The notes under the pieces were generated by a model. That model was not told the origin of the DNA, did not search any database, and saw only the letters and a program-made list of their open reading frames with translations. Made by a program: the position numbers and the translations under genes. Of a stretch of DNA of 64,000 bases, positions 17,578 to 26,976 are shown in pieces (positions within the stretch are counted from its first letter, which is position 1; the number at the start of each line of letters is the position of its first letter). This DNA comes from Marinomonas sp. IMCC 4694 (GTDB lineage: Bacteria; Pseudomonadota; Gammaproteobacteria; Pseudomonadales; Marinomonadaceae), in NCBI RefSeq assembly GCF_008122525.1, contig NZ_VSRV01000001.1, positions 3,038,001-3,102,000 on the forward strand, in the 5' to 3' direction.

Positions 17578-19164
17578 CTACTTGAATTGGCCATCCACCA
17601 ATTGCGGCACATTCAAAGGATTGTTGTCTTGAATGGCTTCAGGGATCAATGAACTTGGGAAATCTTGGTAACAGACAGGACGCAAGAATCGATCAATCGC
17701 GGCGCTGCCAACAGACGTAGAACGACTGTCCGACGTCGCAGGGAAAGGCCCGCCATGCACCATGGAATGACACACTTCCACTCCAGTTGGGTAGCCATTA
17801 CAAAGAATACGACCGACTTTTCGCTCAAGTGTTGGCAACAAAGCTCGAACCGCATCAACATCCGCATCGGACATTTGAATGGTCGCGGTCAATTGACCTT
17901 CTAAGTGCTCAGCCACCACCTTGTATTCATCCAAGGTATCGCATTCGATGATCAAAGACGTTGAACCAAATACTTCATCTTCCATTGACGCATCCGCCAA
18001 GAACGCTTGCGCGCTGGTCGCAAACACATGTGGGCAGCACTGGTTTGGCTGATCGCTGTCATTGCCTTTGGCGAGTAAACTCACTGCCGTATTATTATTA
18101 AGCTGAGCCACACCCTCGCAATACGCTTGGTAAATACCCGGTGTTAGCATGGTTTGTGTGCCTAATGCTTGCACTTCGCTGGCCACCGTCGCCTTGAACG
18201 TCTCGGCCGCCGCGCCTTTCAATAAAATCACCATACCGGGGTTGGTACAGAATTGACCTGCGCCCATAGCAAGTGAGCCGACAAAACCTTTCGCCACACT
18301 TTGCGCTTCAGCAGACAATTTTTCTGGCATCACAAAAACCGGGTTGATGCTGCTCATTTCCGCGTAAACCGGAATGGGCTCAGGGCGATTTGCAGCAATA
18401 TTCATTAGCGCAACGCCGCCACGACGAGAACCAGTAAACCCCACCGCCTTAATCGCTGGGTGCGCAACAAGTGCCCCGCCGATGTCGCTACCGGAGCCAT
18501 AAAGAAGAGAAAAGACACCCGCAGGAAGCCCACATTTTTTTACCGCCGCCGTGATAGCGCGGCCAACCAATTCAGACGTACCAGGGTGCGCCGAATGCGC
18601 CTTAACAATCACAGGACAACCTGCCGCCAAGGCCGACGCCGTGTCACCACCGGCAACCGAAAATGCCAATGGGAAGTTACTTGCACCAAACACGGCGACA
18701 GGGCCAAGGGCAATTTTTTGGAAACGCAAATCAGAGCGAGGCAAGGGCGCGCGGTTCGGCATTGCAGGATCAATGCGAGCATCCGTCGCCTTGCCCAAAC
18801 GTACCACGCCAGCGAACAAGCGCAATTGCCCCATCGTACGACCGCGCTCGCCTTCAATACGCATCTTGGGCAAACCGGATTCCGCCATCGCACGTTCAAC
18901 CAACGCATCGCCTAACGCTAGAATTTCATCGGCAATGCACTCAAGAAAAGTGGCACGTTTTTCCATGCTAACAGCACGATACTCGTCAAACGCTTGCCAA
19001 GCCAACTCAGCCGCTTGATTAACATGTGTTTGATCACCGCCTAAATACGAAGGTTCAAGCGTCTCGTTTGTCGCTGGATTGATTGCTTGAATGGCTTTTT
19101 TGGTGCCCGTAATTTCATTGCCGGCTATTAATGAAGTGCCGGTAAGAAGTGCTTTAGTGTCCAT
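17578..19164 (-). CDS. Alpha-ketoglutaric semialdehyde dehydrogenase (2,5-dioxovalerate dehydrogenase)
   Basis: 528 residues of the ALDH superfamily, the longer KGSADH class. FGASNFPLAFSVAGGDTASALAAGCPVIVKAH is the class-typical cofactor region, the general base Glu lies in VYAEMSSINPVF, and the nucleophile Cys in GAGQFCTNPG. It would oxidise 2,5-dioxopentanoate, the KdgD product, to 2-oxoglutarate using NADP+, the last step of aldarate breakdown. It lies downstream of kdgD-gudD and the FCD regulator on the same strand, which supports the role. Confidence 0.9.
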   Translation of the reverse strand: MDTKALLTGTSLIAGNEITGTKKAIQAINPATNETLEPSYLGGDQTHVNQAAELAWQAFDEYRAVSMEKRATFLECIADEILALGDALVERAMAESGLPKMRIEGERGRTMGQLRLFAGVVRLGKATDARIDPAMPNRAPLPRSDLRFQKIALGPVAVFGASNFPLAFSVAGGDTASALAAGCPVIVKAHSAHPGTSELVGRAITAAVKKCGLPAGVFSLLYGSGSDIGGALVAHPAIKAVGFTGSRRGGVALMNIAANRPEPIPVYAEMSSINPVFVMPEKLSAEAQSVAKGFVGSLAMGAGQFCTNPGMVILLKGAAAETFKATVASEVQALGTQTMLTPGIYQAYCEGVAQLNNNTAVSLLAKGNDSDQPNQCCPHVFATSAQAFLADASMEDEVFGSTSLIIECDTLDEYKVVAEHLEGQLTATIQMSDADVDAVRALLPTLERKVGRILCNGYPTGVEVCHSMVHGGPFPATSDSRSTSVGSAAIDRFLRPVCYQDFPSSLIPEAIQDNNPLNVPQLVDGQFK

Positions 19165-19235
19165 GATTTCCCCTGATTTTAGTTCTAAAAAGTGAACGGT
19201 AAAAACAGAAATAAGCGGAGCTTATTCCAAGCAAG

Positions 19236-20000
19236 TTACTCTAAATCAAACTTATTATTACTCTGGTATTGCTCATACAAGTGATAGGCACGATATAAAT
19301 GATCGTGCATGGCGTTTTTTGCACCTTCTGCATCTTGACTCTTAATACAGTTCAGTATGGCGAGATGTTCCGAGCGAACACGATACAAATACTCATCGGT
19401 TGCCACTTGCTTTAAGTTTGAATTAACCAATTTTGCTCTGGGGATAACGTTCTTATTAAACTGCTCATAGAACTGTTTAAGGAAAGGGTTATGAGTTGCG
19501 GTGCAAATAGCCAAATGAAAAGCGTAATCTTCTTTTCTAGCCAATTCGCCTCGACTTAAAGCCTCATCAAATTCGTTGAAATATTTTTCAAGCATAGCCA
19601 CATCTTCCTCTGAGCGACGCACAGCTGCCAGCTCACAAGCCGTTGTTTCCACACTCAAGCGCATTTCTAAAATATGTAGAATATCGGTGATAGCCGTTGG
19701 GTCAATCTGGTATGCAAACAAGGTTTCACTGGTTTTAGCACGAATGACGCTGGTACCAACCCCGCGCTTTGTTTCGACCAAACCAAGCGATTTAAGCTGA
19801 GTGATAGCCTCTCGGATAACGGTACGACTCACGCCAAATAGATCGCATAAGGCATTTTCTGTTGGCAGTTTATCACCAACAGAAATATGGCCAGCCGAAA
19901 TTTGCTTTTCAAGCTGTTTTGCCACATTGCTTGCCAAGCTATCGCCTTTACCAACTCGCTCTATTTGTAGTGATTTCGCCACCGTTTTAACCCCTTTCAT
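19236..20000 (-). CDS. FCD-type GntR transcriptional regulator (aldarate locus, copy 1)
   Basis: 254 residues. The N-terminal GntR winged helix covers about 20-85 (GDKLPTENALCDLFGVSRTVIREAITQLKSLGLVETKRGVGT). The C-terminal FCD domain (about 105-235) has the metal/ligand residues of the family (RLSVETTACELA, FHLAICTATHNPFLKQFYE, RSEHLAILNCI). It sits inside the gudD-kdgD-KGSADH gene run, so it likely senses an aldarate or a pathway intermediate. A 15-base motif upstream of kdgD and of tctC is a candidate operator. Confidence 0.88.
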   Translation of the reverse strand: MKGVKTVAKSLQIERVGKGDSLASNVAKQLEKQISAGHISVGDKLPTENALCDLFGVSRTVIREAITQLKSLGLVETKRGVGTSVIRAKTSETLFAYQIDPTAITDILHILEMRLSVETTACELAAVRRSEEDVAMLEKYFNEFDEALSRGELARKEDYAFHLAICTATHNPFLKQFYEQFNKNVIPRAKLVNSNLKQVATDEYLYRVRSEHLAILNCIKSQDAEGAKNAMHDHLYRAYHLYEQYQSNNKFDLE

Positions 20001-20048
20001 ATAAATACGCCGTATATTCTAAAGCCCAGAACATTACCCCAGTGCCCT

Positions 20049-21374
20049 CTATCTCACAAGCGCTGGTTTCTTCGGATCAAACGTCCAACCTGGGATAAGA
20101 AACTGCATGGCCAAGCTATCATCACGTTGACCAAGGGTTAACGTTTTATAGAGTGCATGCGCTTCCATTAACTTTTCGCGATCCAACTCGATCCCTAAGC
20201 CTGGCTTTGTCGGAACGGCAATCTTACCGTTACGGATTGTTAATGGCTCTTTGGTTACGCGCTGCCCATCTTGCCAAATCCAGTGCGTATCAATGGCGGT
20301 GACTTCGCCTGGGCAAGCGGCCGCAACGTGTGTCATCATCGCCAAGGAAATATCAAAGTGGTTATTACTGTGAGATCCCCACGTCATGCCCCATTCATTA
20401 CAAAGCTCACCTACGGATACGGCACCTTGCATGGTCCAGAAATGACAATCAGCTAATGGAATATCGACAGAGTCCATACGAACCGCGTTTTTCAGTTGTT
20501 TCCAGTCTGTCGCAATCATATTAGTTGCGGTTTTTAGGCCTGTTCTGCGTTTGAACTCAGACATGGTCTCACGACCAGACCACGCGCCTTCTTGGCCGCA
20601 AGGATCTTCTGCATAGCTCAGCATATGTTTAATTGGATCTAGATATTCCACTGCCTGATCAAGCGTCCAAGCGCCATTTGGATCTAACGTCAAACGTGCC
20701 TCTGGGAAGGCTTCGTATAATGCGCGAATACACTCTGCTTCTTGATGGCCATCCAGCACACCGCCCTTTAGTTTGAAGTCTTTAAAACCGTAGCGCTCGT
20801 ATGCTGCTTTGGCTAAGGTCGCAATGGATTCTGGTGTCACGGCTTCTAAACCACGAACCCGATCCCATTCGTCCACAGGGTTATCATAAGCAGGATAAGG
20901 CAAGTTGGTTTTGGTGCGGTCACCTAGGAAAAATAAATAACCTAACGCTTCAACTTCGTCGCGCTGTTTACCGTATTGGCCTAATAAATCGACCACAGGC
21001 AAGCCCATGTTCTGGCCAGCCAAATCCAATAATGCGGATTCAATCGCGGTGATAACATGAACAGCGGTTCTTAGATCGAAGGTTTGATTGCCACGGACGT
21101 CGTCAGATTTACCTGCTGTGGCACGGCGCACATCACTGATAATACGTTTCCACTTACCAACGTTTTGGCCTTCCACCAAAACACGACACTCCTCGAGTGT
21201 AGAAATGATTTTATCCGTTGCCGGCACTTCACCTAATCCGATGTTGCCCTCGTTATCTTCTAAAACAACAACAGTACGGATGAACCAAGGAGCATGTCCG
21301 CCACTTAAATTCAGTAAAAAACTATCATGACCAGCAACAGGAATAACCTGCATCTTTGTGATTGTCGTAAACAT
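20049..21374 (-). CDS. gudD: Glucarate dehydratase
   Basis: 441 residues of the enolase superfamily, GlucD group. The paired catalytic lysines lie in FKLKGG, metal ligands in LTLDPNGAW and later Asp/Glu/Asn positions, and the base His in WGSHSNNHFDISLAMMTHVAA. The specificity stretch ATNMIATDW is also typical. It dehydrates D-glucarate (and L-idarate) to 5-keto-4-deoxyglucarate, which KdgD upstream then processes. Cytosolic. Confidence 0.95.
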   Translation of the reverse strand: MFTTITKMQVIPVAGHDSFLLNLSGGHAPWFIRTVVVLEDNEGNIGLGEVPATDKIISTLEECRVLVEGQNVGKWKRIISDVRRATAGKSDDVRGNQTFDLRTAVHVITAIESALLDLAGQNMGLPVVDLLGQYGKQRDEVEALGYLFFLGDRTKTNLPYPAYDNPVDEWDRVRGLEAVTPESIATLAKAAYERYGFKDFKLKGGVLDGHQEAECIRALYEAFPEARLTLDPNGAWTLDQAVEYLDPIKHMLSYAEDPCGQEGAWSGRETMSEFKRRTGLKTATNMIATDWKQLKNAVRMDSVDIPLADCHFWTMQGAVSVGELCNEWGMTWGSHSNNHFDISLAMMTHVAAACPGEVTAIDTHWIWQDGQRVTKEPLTIRNGKIAVPTKPGLGIELDREKLMEAHALYKTLTLGQRDDSLAMQFLIPGWTFDPKKPALVR

Positions 21375-21441
21375 TCAGCCCCCCTATCAAAAAATAAAAA
21401 TGGGAAGAATCAGACGATCCAACCGACCCTTCCCTAAAGTG

Positions 21442-22353
21442 TTATACGTTACGCTTGATAATTGCCTCTAACTCAGCCACTTCCGCTGCGGTAGGCATGG
21501 TCAGCGGAGCGCGAACATTACCCGCACTGTGGCCCATCAAGGCCGCGCCCGCTTTAATCAAGCTCACCGCGTAGCCTTTTTTGCGGTCGCGCAAACGGCA
21601 GAATGGAATAAAAAAATCTTTAATGATGGCCGTAACTACTGCCTGATCACCAGCACGCAAGGCTTTATAAAACTTATTTGCCATTTCCGGCATAAAGTTA
21701 AACACAGCAGAAGAATAAGTATTCACGCCAATGGACAAATACGCTTCAGCAAAAATCTCAGCGGTTGGCACGCCACCGATGTAAACCAAACGATCACCGA
21801 CTGTCTTGATGGTATCGTTCAAATCCGCAATATTACCTGTGCCGTCTTTTAGCGCCACCATGTTCGGGTTCGCCGCAGCCAACGCCTTTACGCTTTCGGC
21901 TTTTAAGACACCGTTACCACGGTTGTAATAAATAAAATGCGTTTTGCTCGATGCCATGATTTGACTAGCGTAGTCCACAATGCCGTCTTCTGGACATTCT
22001 GTCAGGAAAGGAGGCATCAGCAAGATCCCGTCACAACCAGCGTCCGTTGCAATCTTCGCGAAATTAGACGCGTCTTTCACACTACGACCCGCTGCGGCGA
22101 TCAAAGGAACACGACCTTTTACGGTCGCGACAGACACGTCAACAATTTCACGAAAATCCGCTTCATCTAATGAGAAAAACTCCCCAGTTCCCCCTGCAAT
22201 AAAAATAGAAGAGACATCATGTTGAATAAACGACTCAAGACGTGCTTTATAAGTCTCTGCGTTAAACTTTCCATTTTCATCAAAATCGGTAACGGGAAAG
22301 GACAACAATCCGTCACTGAGTGCTGATCTCATTTGCTCCACTGAAAACGCCAT
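21442..22353 (-). CDS. kdgD: 5-dehydro-4-deoxyglucarate dehydratase (copy 1)
   Basis: 303 residues of the DapA/NAL aldolase superfamily. The Schiff-base Lys lies in NMVALKDGTGN and the Tyr in HFIYYNRGNGVL; AGGTGEFFSLDEADF and PPFLTECPEDGI are KdgD-specific. It decarboxylates and dehydrates 5-keto-4-deoxyglucarate to 2,5-dioxopentanoate. First gene of a run kdgD-gudD-FCD-KGSADH. A palindrome in the 126-base upstream gap is the likely operator. A second, diverged copy lies at 29840-30751. Confidence 0.95.
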   Translation of the reverse strand: MAFSVEQMRSALSDGLLSFPVTDFDENGKFNAETYKARLESFIQHDVSSIFIAGGTGEFFSLDEADFREIVDVSVATVKGRVPLIAAAGRSVKDASNFAKIATDAGCDGILLMPPFLTECPEDGIVDYASQIMASSKTHFIYYNRGNGVLKAESVKALAAANPNMVALKDGTGNIADLNDTIKTVGDRLVYIGGVPTAEIFAEAYLSIGVNTYSSAVFNFMPEMANKFYKALRAGDQAVVTAIIKDFFIPFCRLRDRKKGYAVSLIKAGAALMGHSAGNVRAPLTMPTAAEVAELEAIIKRNV

Positions 22354-22412
22354 GCTTTTATCCTCTTCTGTTGTTTTTATCCATTCCCAATCGGAAGGCT
22401 TCTAGTGATTAC

Positions 22413-22432
22413 TTGTAATACATCATACAACC
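22413..22432. promoter_or_regulatory. Candidate operator of the FCD regulator, upstream of kdgD copy 1
   Basis: On the minus strand GGTTGTATGATGTAT continues to TACAA, giving outer arms TTGTA/TACAA spaced by eight bases (22413-22430). The 15-mer recurs exactly at 29624-29638 upstream of tctC, the only other transcript start of this aldarate locus. Operator role is inferred from this recurrence. Confidence 0.55.
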
Positions 22433-22479
22433 AAACATGGTAAATACAAGTCAAATTCATGCAATTATACGGTTGCTTT

Positions 22480-24051
22480 TTAGGTCACAGGCGCTGGGTT
22501 AAACAACACAAGGTCGTTGTGCAGCCCCAGCCGATCCGCAGCCACTTGCTTACGTCCACTCGCCACGTCCAAAATAAGATGAAACAGCTCCCAACCCGCT
22601 TCTTCTAACGTGATTTCCTTGGTTGCCATACGACCCGCATCCATATCAATCAAGTCATGCCAGCGGTTACCCAGCGAACTGTTGGTCGATACTTTAATCA
22701 CTGGCGCAACTTCTAAACCATAAGGCGTACCACGCCCCGTCGTAAAAACTTGAATGTTCATTCCAGAGGCAAATTGCAAAGTGCCGCAAATAAAGTCACT
22801 GGCAGGGGTCGCAGCAAAATTCAAACCACGTTTACGAATACGCTCACCGGGACTCAACACATCGACAATGGGGCTGTTGCCCGATTTCGTAATCGACCCC
22901 AAAGACTTCTCTACAATGTTATTCAAGCCACCTTTTTTATTACCCGGCGTGGTGTTCGCACTGCGATCCGCTTGACCTTGATTCAAGTAATCATCATACC
23001 ATTGCATTTCACGCAACAAGGCTTTGCCTACTTCAACGGTTTGCGCGCGTGGGGTTAACAAATGAATCGCGTCGCGCACTTCGGTGACTTCTGAAAACAT
23101 CACCGAACCACCGGCACGGACAATTAAATCCGAGGCATAACCCACCGCAGGGTTCGCAGTAATGCCTGAGAACGCGTCACTGCCACCGCACTGCATACCG
23201 ACGACCAGCTCAGAAATAGGACACGGTTCACGTCGTCGTAAATTCAAGCGTTTAAGATGCTCTTCGGCCATGTCCATAATGTGATCGACCATGTCTTGAA
23301 AACCATGATGGGACTCGTCCTGCAAGCTCACAACGCTGTCTTCAAGGCGCTTCGCGGCCGCGGAGTTTGGTAAAATATTTACCGCCTGGGAATCCTCTAT
23401 CTCAAGTAAACGATGAGGCTGTAATTTTTCACAACCCAATCCGATTACCATAATTTCGCCACCGAAATTGGGGTTTTTCGCCATGTTTTGCAAGGTACGA
23501 ATCGGCACGATGGCGCCGGGCGCATTGATCGCCACGCCACAACCATAAGAATGATTTAGCGCAACCACTCCATCAACATTCGGATACTTTGGTAACAAAG
23601 TTTGCTTGATCAGCTTGACCACATAATCCGTCATCCCGGCAACGCACTGCACACTGGTACTAATACCAAGTAAATTTTTTGTGCCGGCGGAGCCATCTGC
23701 ATTTTTGTAACCATCAAAGGTATACCCACCCAACGGCTCAAAAACGGGTTTCTCACGAGTCGCCAAGGGCAGCTCATCTAGGTTTGGCGGCGTTGGCATT
23801 CGAACCACTTGTTCAGACACCCAACATCCCATTTCCAAATCTTTGTTCGCATAACCAATGACTTCGTTATAACGAATAATGGTGTCATTTTCTTTGATCG
23901 CCTGTAAGGTCACTTTATGACCTTGCGGCACCGCTTCTTTTAATACCAAGCCATTATCTAACTTCGCCCCCGCAGGCGCGCCGCCCTGATTAAGAATAAT
24001 GGCCACGTTGTCGTTGTCATGAATTTTGATTAAGACATAAGACGAGCTCAT
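22480..24051 (-). CDS. garD: Galactarate dehydratase
   Basis: 523 residues of the UxaA/GarD family. The N-terminal SAF-like domain (about 1-95, IKIHDNDNVAIILNQGG) precedes the large catalytic part with GTKNLLGISTSVQC, NHSYGCGVA, MQCGGSDAFSGITANPAVG and FTTGRGTPYG. These enzymes are iron dependent. It converts galactarate to 5-keto-4-deoxyglucarate, which both KdgD copies can use. Its ATG overlaps the tctA stop by four bases (ATGA), so it is the last gene of the tctCBA-garD operon. Confidence 0.95.
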   Translation of the reverse strand: MSSSYVLIKIHDNDNVAIILNQGGAPAGAKLDNGLVLKEAVPQGHKVTLQAIKENDTIIRYNEVIGYANKDLEMGCWVSEQVVRMPTPPNLDELPLATREKPVFEPLGGYTFDGYKNADGSAGTKNLLGISTSVQCVAGMTDYVVKLIKQTLLPKYPNVDGVVALNHSYGCGVAINAPGAIVPIRTLQNMAKNPNFGGEIMVIGLGCEKLQPHRLLEIEDSQAVNILPNSAAAKRLEDSVVSLQDESHHGFQDMVDHIMDMAEEHLKRLNLRRREPCPISELVVGMQCGGSDAFSGITANPAVGYASDLIVRAGGSVMFSEVTEVRDAIHLLTPRAQTVEVGKALLREMQWYDDYLNQGQADRSANTTPGNKKGGLNNIVEKSLGSITKSGNSPIVDVLSPGERIRKRGLNFAATPASDFICGTLQFASGMNIQVFTTGRGTPYGLEVAPVIKVSTNSSLGNRWHDLIDMDAGRMATKEITLEEAGWELFHLILDVASGRKQVAADRLGLHNDLVLFNPAPVT

Positions 24052-25556
24052 TTTACTGCTCCTTGTTTCGCTTGTTGCTTGCTTTTTTTATGGATCATAA
24101 CAGAGACAAAAATTGATAATGCAATCAACCCCCACAACACCACGGCAATCGGGCTTTTGGTGAACAAAACAGAATACTCACCGTAGGACTCTAAACTCTT
24201 CACAAAATACACCTCAGCACTGCTGCCAAGAATAAAACCAATGACGAGTGGCGCAATTTCAATGCCGATTTTGGTAAAAGCCCAACCCGCCACCCCAAAA
24301 ATAAACAATGTCCACACATCGAACATTATGCCGTAGTTGATCGCATACGCCCCAACGGTGCACATCATGACAATGATGGGATAAAGAATAAATTTAGGGA
24401 TCAACACCACTTTTGCTATGTGGCGAATGGCGTAGAACATCACCACAAACATGACGATGTTGGCGAACATCAGAGCGGTGATCATTGAATACCAGGTGTT
24501 AATATTTTCACCAATAAACAAAGGCCCAACTTGCAACCCCTGCAAAGTAAAGGCCCCAATTAACACCGCCGTTGTGCTGTCGCCAGGAATCCCTAACGAC
24601 AACAATGGAATCAAAGCCCCTCCAGTCAAACCATTGTTGGCGGACTCAGACGCCACCAAACCTTCTGGCTCACCTGTGCCCATTTTCTCTGGGGTTTTAG
24701 AAAAGTTTTTTTGCTGAGTGTACGCCAAAATTGATGCGGCACTGCCCCCAATACCCGGCAACATACCAATGAAAGTGCCAATAAAAGAAGAGCGTAAAAG
24801 ATTGCTTATTTGCCCTTTGAAAATACCAAATGAAAACGGCTTGCCTTTCGTTAAACTCACTTTGTTCTCTAAAGACGGCTCCTTCACACCTTTCTCAGCC
24901 TCTTCAATAATGGTCGCCACACCAAAAAGACCAATCAAAACAGGCAGCAATGAAAACCCGTATGCCAAATAAGGTTCCATAAAAGGCGCCATTAGACGAT
25001 ATTCTCCATTGCCGCCATTAGACACATCGTAGGTACCAATTAGGCTGAGCAACACACCAAGCAAGCCACTGAACACTCCCATCAAAATATTTTTAGAGAG
25101 CGATGCGATAACAGACATCGCAAAGAATATCATCAGGAATTTTTCTACATAGGAGAATTTAATCGCAAAATCCGCCAAAACCGGCGCAAAGAAAAACAAT
25201 ATCAACGCACTAAAAGTCCCCCCAAACAAAGAAGCGACAATGCAGGTTTTTAGCGCACGCTCCGCCTCACCACGTTGCGCCATCGGGTAACCATCAAACG
25301 TCGTTGTAATAGACGATGGCGTACCTGGAATGTTCAGCAACACCGCGGGCACCAACCCGCCGGAAATTCCTCCGACATACAAACCCAGCAATAATGCTAA
25401 GCCTTCTTGAAGCCCCAGCGTATAAGTAAGCGGTAAACACACCGCAACGGCCATCGTGGCCGTCATTCCAGGAATGGCCCCAAAAACAATGCCGATGATC
25501 GCTCCCGCCGCGGCCAATAAAAAGAAAGCTGGCGACAGTAATTCAAGAAATTCCAT
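24048..25556 (-). CDS. tctA: Tripartite tricarboxylate transporter, large membrane subunit TctA
   Basis: 502 residues with about twelve membrane segments. The two conserved glycine-rich TctA motifs are FGAIPGMTATMAVAVCLPLTY near residue 26 and GMLPGIGGSAASILAYTQQ near 264, and GIPGDSTTAVLIGAFTLQGLQ is also present. With TctB and the periplasmic TctC it forms a secondary carrier, here most likely for galactarate because garD is translationally coupled. The transcript from the tctC promoter must now pass two inserted elements, so expression could depend on promoters in them. Confidence 0.93.
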   Translation of the reverse strand: MEFLELLSPAFFLLAAAGAIIGIVFGAIPGMTATMAVAVCLPLTYTLGLQEGLALLLGLYVGGISGGLVPAVLLNIPGTPSSITTTFDGYPMAQRGEAERALKTCIVASLFGGTFSALILFFFAPVLADFAIKFSYVEKFLMIFFAMSVIASLSKNILMGVFSGLLGVLLSLIGTYDVSNGGNGEYRLMAPFMEPYLAYGFSLLPVLIGLFGVATIIEEAEKGVKEPSLENKVSLTKGKPFSFGIFKGQISNLLRSSFIGTFIGMLPGIGGSAASILAYTQQKNFSKTPEKMGTGEPEGLVASESANNGLTGGALIPLLSLGIPGDSTTAVLIGAFTLQGLQVGPLFIGENINTWYSMITALMFANIVMFVVMFYAIRHIAKVVLIPKFILYPIIVMMCTVGAYAINYGIMFDVWTLFIFGVAGWAFTKIGIEIAPLVIGFILGSSAEVYFVKSLESYGEYSVLFTKSPIAVVLWGLIALSIFVSVMIHKKSKQQAKQGAVK

Positions 25557-25586
25557 AATATTACTCCGTCTCTAAGGCTGTTCTGG

Positions 25587-26399
25587 TCAAGTCCAACCGG
25601 ACACTTTCCTAAAGGAGTTTTCATACTCAATGGGTGATTGGTCGCCATTCGACGAATGTAATCGCTCCAGATTGTAATATTTCACATAGGCCGCAACATC
25701 TTGCTTCATATGCTCTCTTGTTGGTTGTGCTACCTTGAACAACCAATCATGTTTTAAACTGCCGAAGAACCTTTCAACCACGGCATTATCCCAACACGCA
25801 CCGACGTCACCCATGCTAGAGCGGCAATCAAGCCGTTTTAATAGGCTTCTAAAGCGTTTACTCGTGTATTGCGAACCTCTATCGCTATGAAATACTAAGC
25901 CCTTTGGCGGCTGTCGTAAGCGATGTGCTTTTAAAAATGCTTGCTCAATTAAGTCTGTCGTCATACGTTTTGACGTGTGCCAACCCACTATGCGACGACC
26001 AAACAAATCCATTACAATAGCAAGGTATAGCCAGCCTTCGCCTGTTTTTAAATATGACACATCCCCAGCCCACACCTGGTTCTGGCCTAACGGGTTAAAA
26101 TTCATGTTCAATAAATTATCAGCTACAGCATCACTGTCTTTGCGCTTTGTTGTGACTTTGTAAGGGATACGCTGCTTAACGACTAACCCCAATCGTTTCA
26201 TCAAGCCAATGACACTATGCCGGCTAACATCAAAGCCTTCTTTGCGAAGCTTTTTCCCAAGCTCACGGCTACCCAAACTGTCTCGACTATCTTCAAAAAG
26301 CGCCTTCGCCCTACGATGTAAATTCAGTGTTTGTGCACTGATAATTATCGCGGGACGTTTTCGCCAAGCATAGTATGCAGATTTGCTAACGCGCATCAC
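25587..26399 (-). CDS. IS3-family transposase, catalytic OrfB
   Basis: 270 residues as an open frame starting at the helix MRVSKSAYYAWRKRP. The rve integrase core has the DDE residues in WAGDVSYLKT, VFHSDRGSQYTS and NAVVERFFGSLKHDW. HTH_21-like sequence precedes it. In this family the protein is usually made as an OrfAB fusion by programmed -1 frameshifting; an AAAAG stretch at the end of orfA could serve. It looks intact. Confidence 0.92.
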   Translation of the reverse strand: MMRVSKSAYYAWRKRPAIIISAQTLNLHRRAKALFEDSRDSLGSRELGKKLRKEGFDVSRHSVIGLMKRLGLVVKQRIPYKVTTKRKDSDAVADNLLNMNFNPLGQNQVWAGDVSYLKTGEGWLYLAIVMDLFGRRIVGWHTSKRMTTDLIEQAFLKAHRLRQPPKGLVFHSDRGSQYTSKRFRSLLKRLDCRSSMGDVGACWDNAVVERFFGSLKHDWLFKVAQPTREHMKQDVAAYVKYYNLERLHSSNGDQSPIEYENSFRKVSGWT

Positions 26400-26455
26400 T
26401 TTACACGATATGACAACTGGGTACTGCTTACCTAAACTTTTGATAAATGAATATT

Positions 26456-26755
26456 TTATTTCATTTCTTTTGCGAAAAACGCTGAAGCCTTTTTTAATAT
26501 TTCGCGCTCCATTAGCAAGCGCTTATTGTCTTTTCTGAGCTGAGCGAGTTCAGCCCGCTCATCCTTCGACAACTCTGAATCTTCATTTTGTTGTTTAAAC
26601 TTCGCTACCCAGTTATAAAGTAGCTTGTCAGTGATATTCAGTGAAGCGGCAGCCTCAACAACTGAGTAACCTTGCTCAATCACCAGCGCCACCGCTTCTT
26701 GCTTAAAATCGTTTGGATATTGTTTGTTAGTACGTTTAGTCATTTTACACCTCAA
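26456..26755 (-). CDS. IS3-family transposase, OrfA
   Basis: 99 residues. A helix-turn-helix of the HTH_8/IS3 OrfA type (YPNDFKQEAVALVIEQGYSVVEAAASLNI) is followed by a leucine-zipper-like coiled coil (AELAQLRKDNKRLLMEREILKKA). It binds the terminal repeats of the element. The frame ends at KEMK, with the A-rich shift site GCAAAAGAAATG close to its stop. Confidence 0.9.
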   Translation of the reverse strand: MRCKMTKRTNKQYPNDFKQEAVALVIEQGYSVVEAAASLNITDKLLYNWVAKFKQQNEDSELSKDERAELAQLRKDNKRLLMEREILKKASAFFAKEMK

Positions 26756-26765
26756 TAATTGGATA

Positions 26766-26976
26766 TTATCCTTTATTGAAGTGTCCGGCTAATTCAACCA
26801 CAACAGGCATCGACACAAGAAAGAAATGATACAAAATAACCCAGACGACCGTCGGGGCAATGACTGCATTGGTCACGATGATTGTCAGATTTCGGCGTGT
26901 TAAATCGTGGCAATAAAGAATCGACATCAACAACACAAAAGGAATCGATGCCAATAAAAACCCTAAGCCCATATTA
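26766..26976 (-). pseudogene. tctB: tctB, C-terminal part separated by the IS5-like element
   Basis: Codes for the last membrane half of TctB (MGLGFLLASIPFVLLMSILY to YHFFLVSMP), followed by twelve residues specified by the end of the IS3 element. The join with the other part at 28164 can be rebuilt in frame as LLNMGLGF. TctB proteins are about 150-160 residues with four helices; the rebuilt protein has about that length. As it stands the gene is broken by the IS5-like copy at 26977-28163. Confidence 0.85.

Larger units (their letters stand above)
25579..26805 (-). mobile_element. IS3-family insertion sequence with 3-bp target duplication
   Basis: A 1227-bp element with ends TGTTCTGGTCAAG and, read inward from the other side, TGTTGTGGTTGAA; both continue to CCGGACACTT. 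The three bases GGC occur directly outside each end (25576-25578 and 26806-26808), a standard IS3 target duplication. It contains orfA and orfB in the usual overlapping layout. It landed in the last sense codon of tctB. Without it, tctB would read ...MP followed by TAG; with it the fragment gains a short foreign tail. Confidence 0.92.
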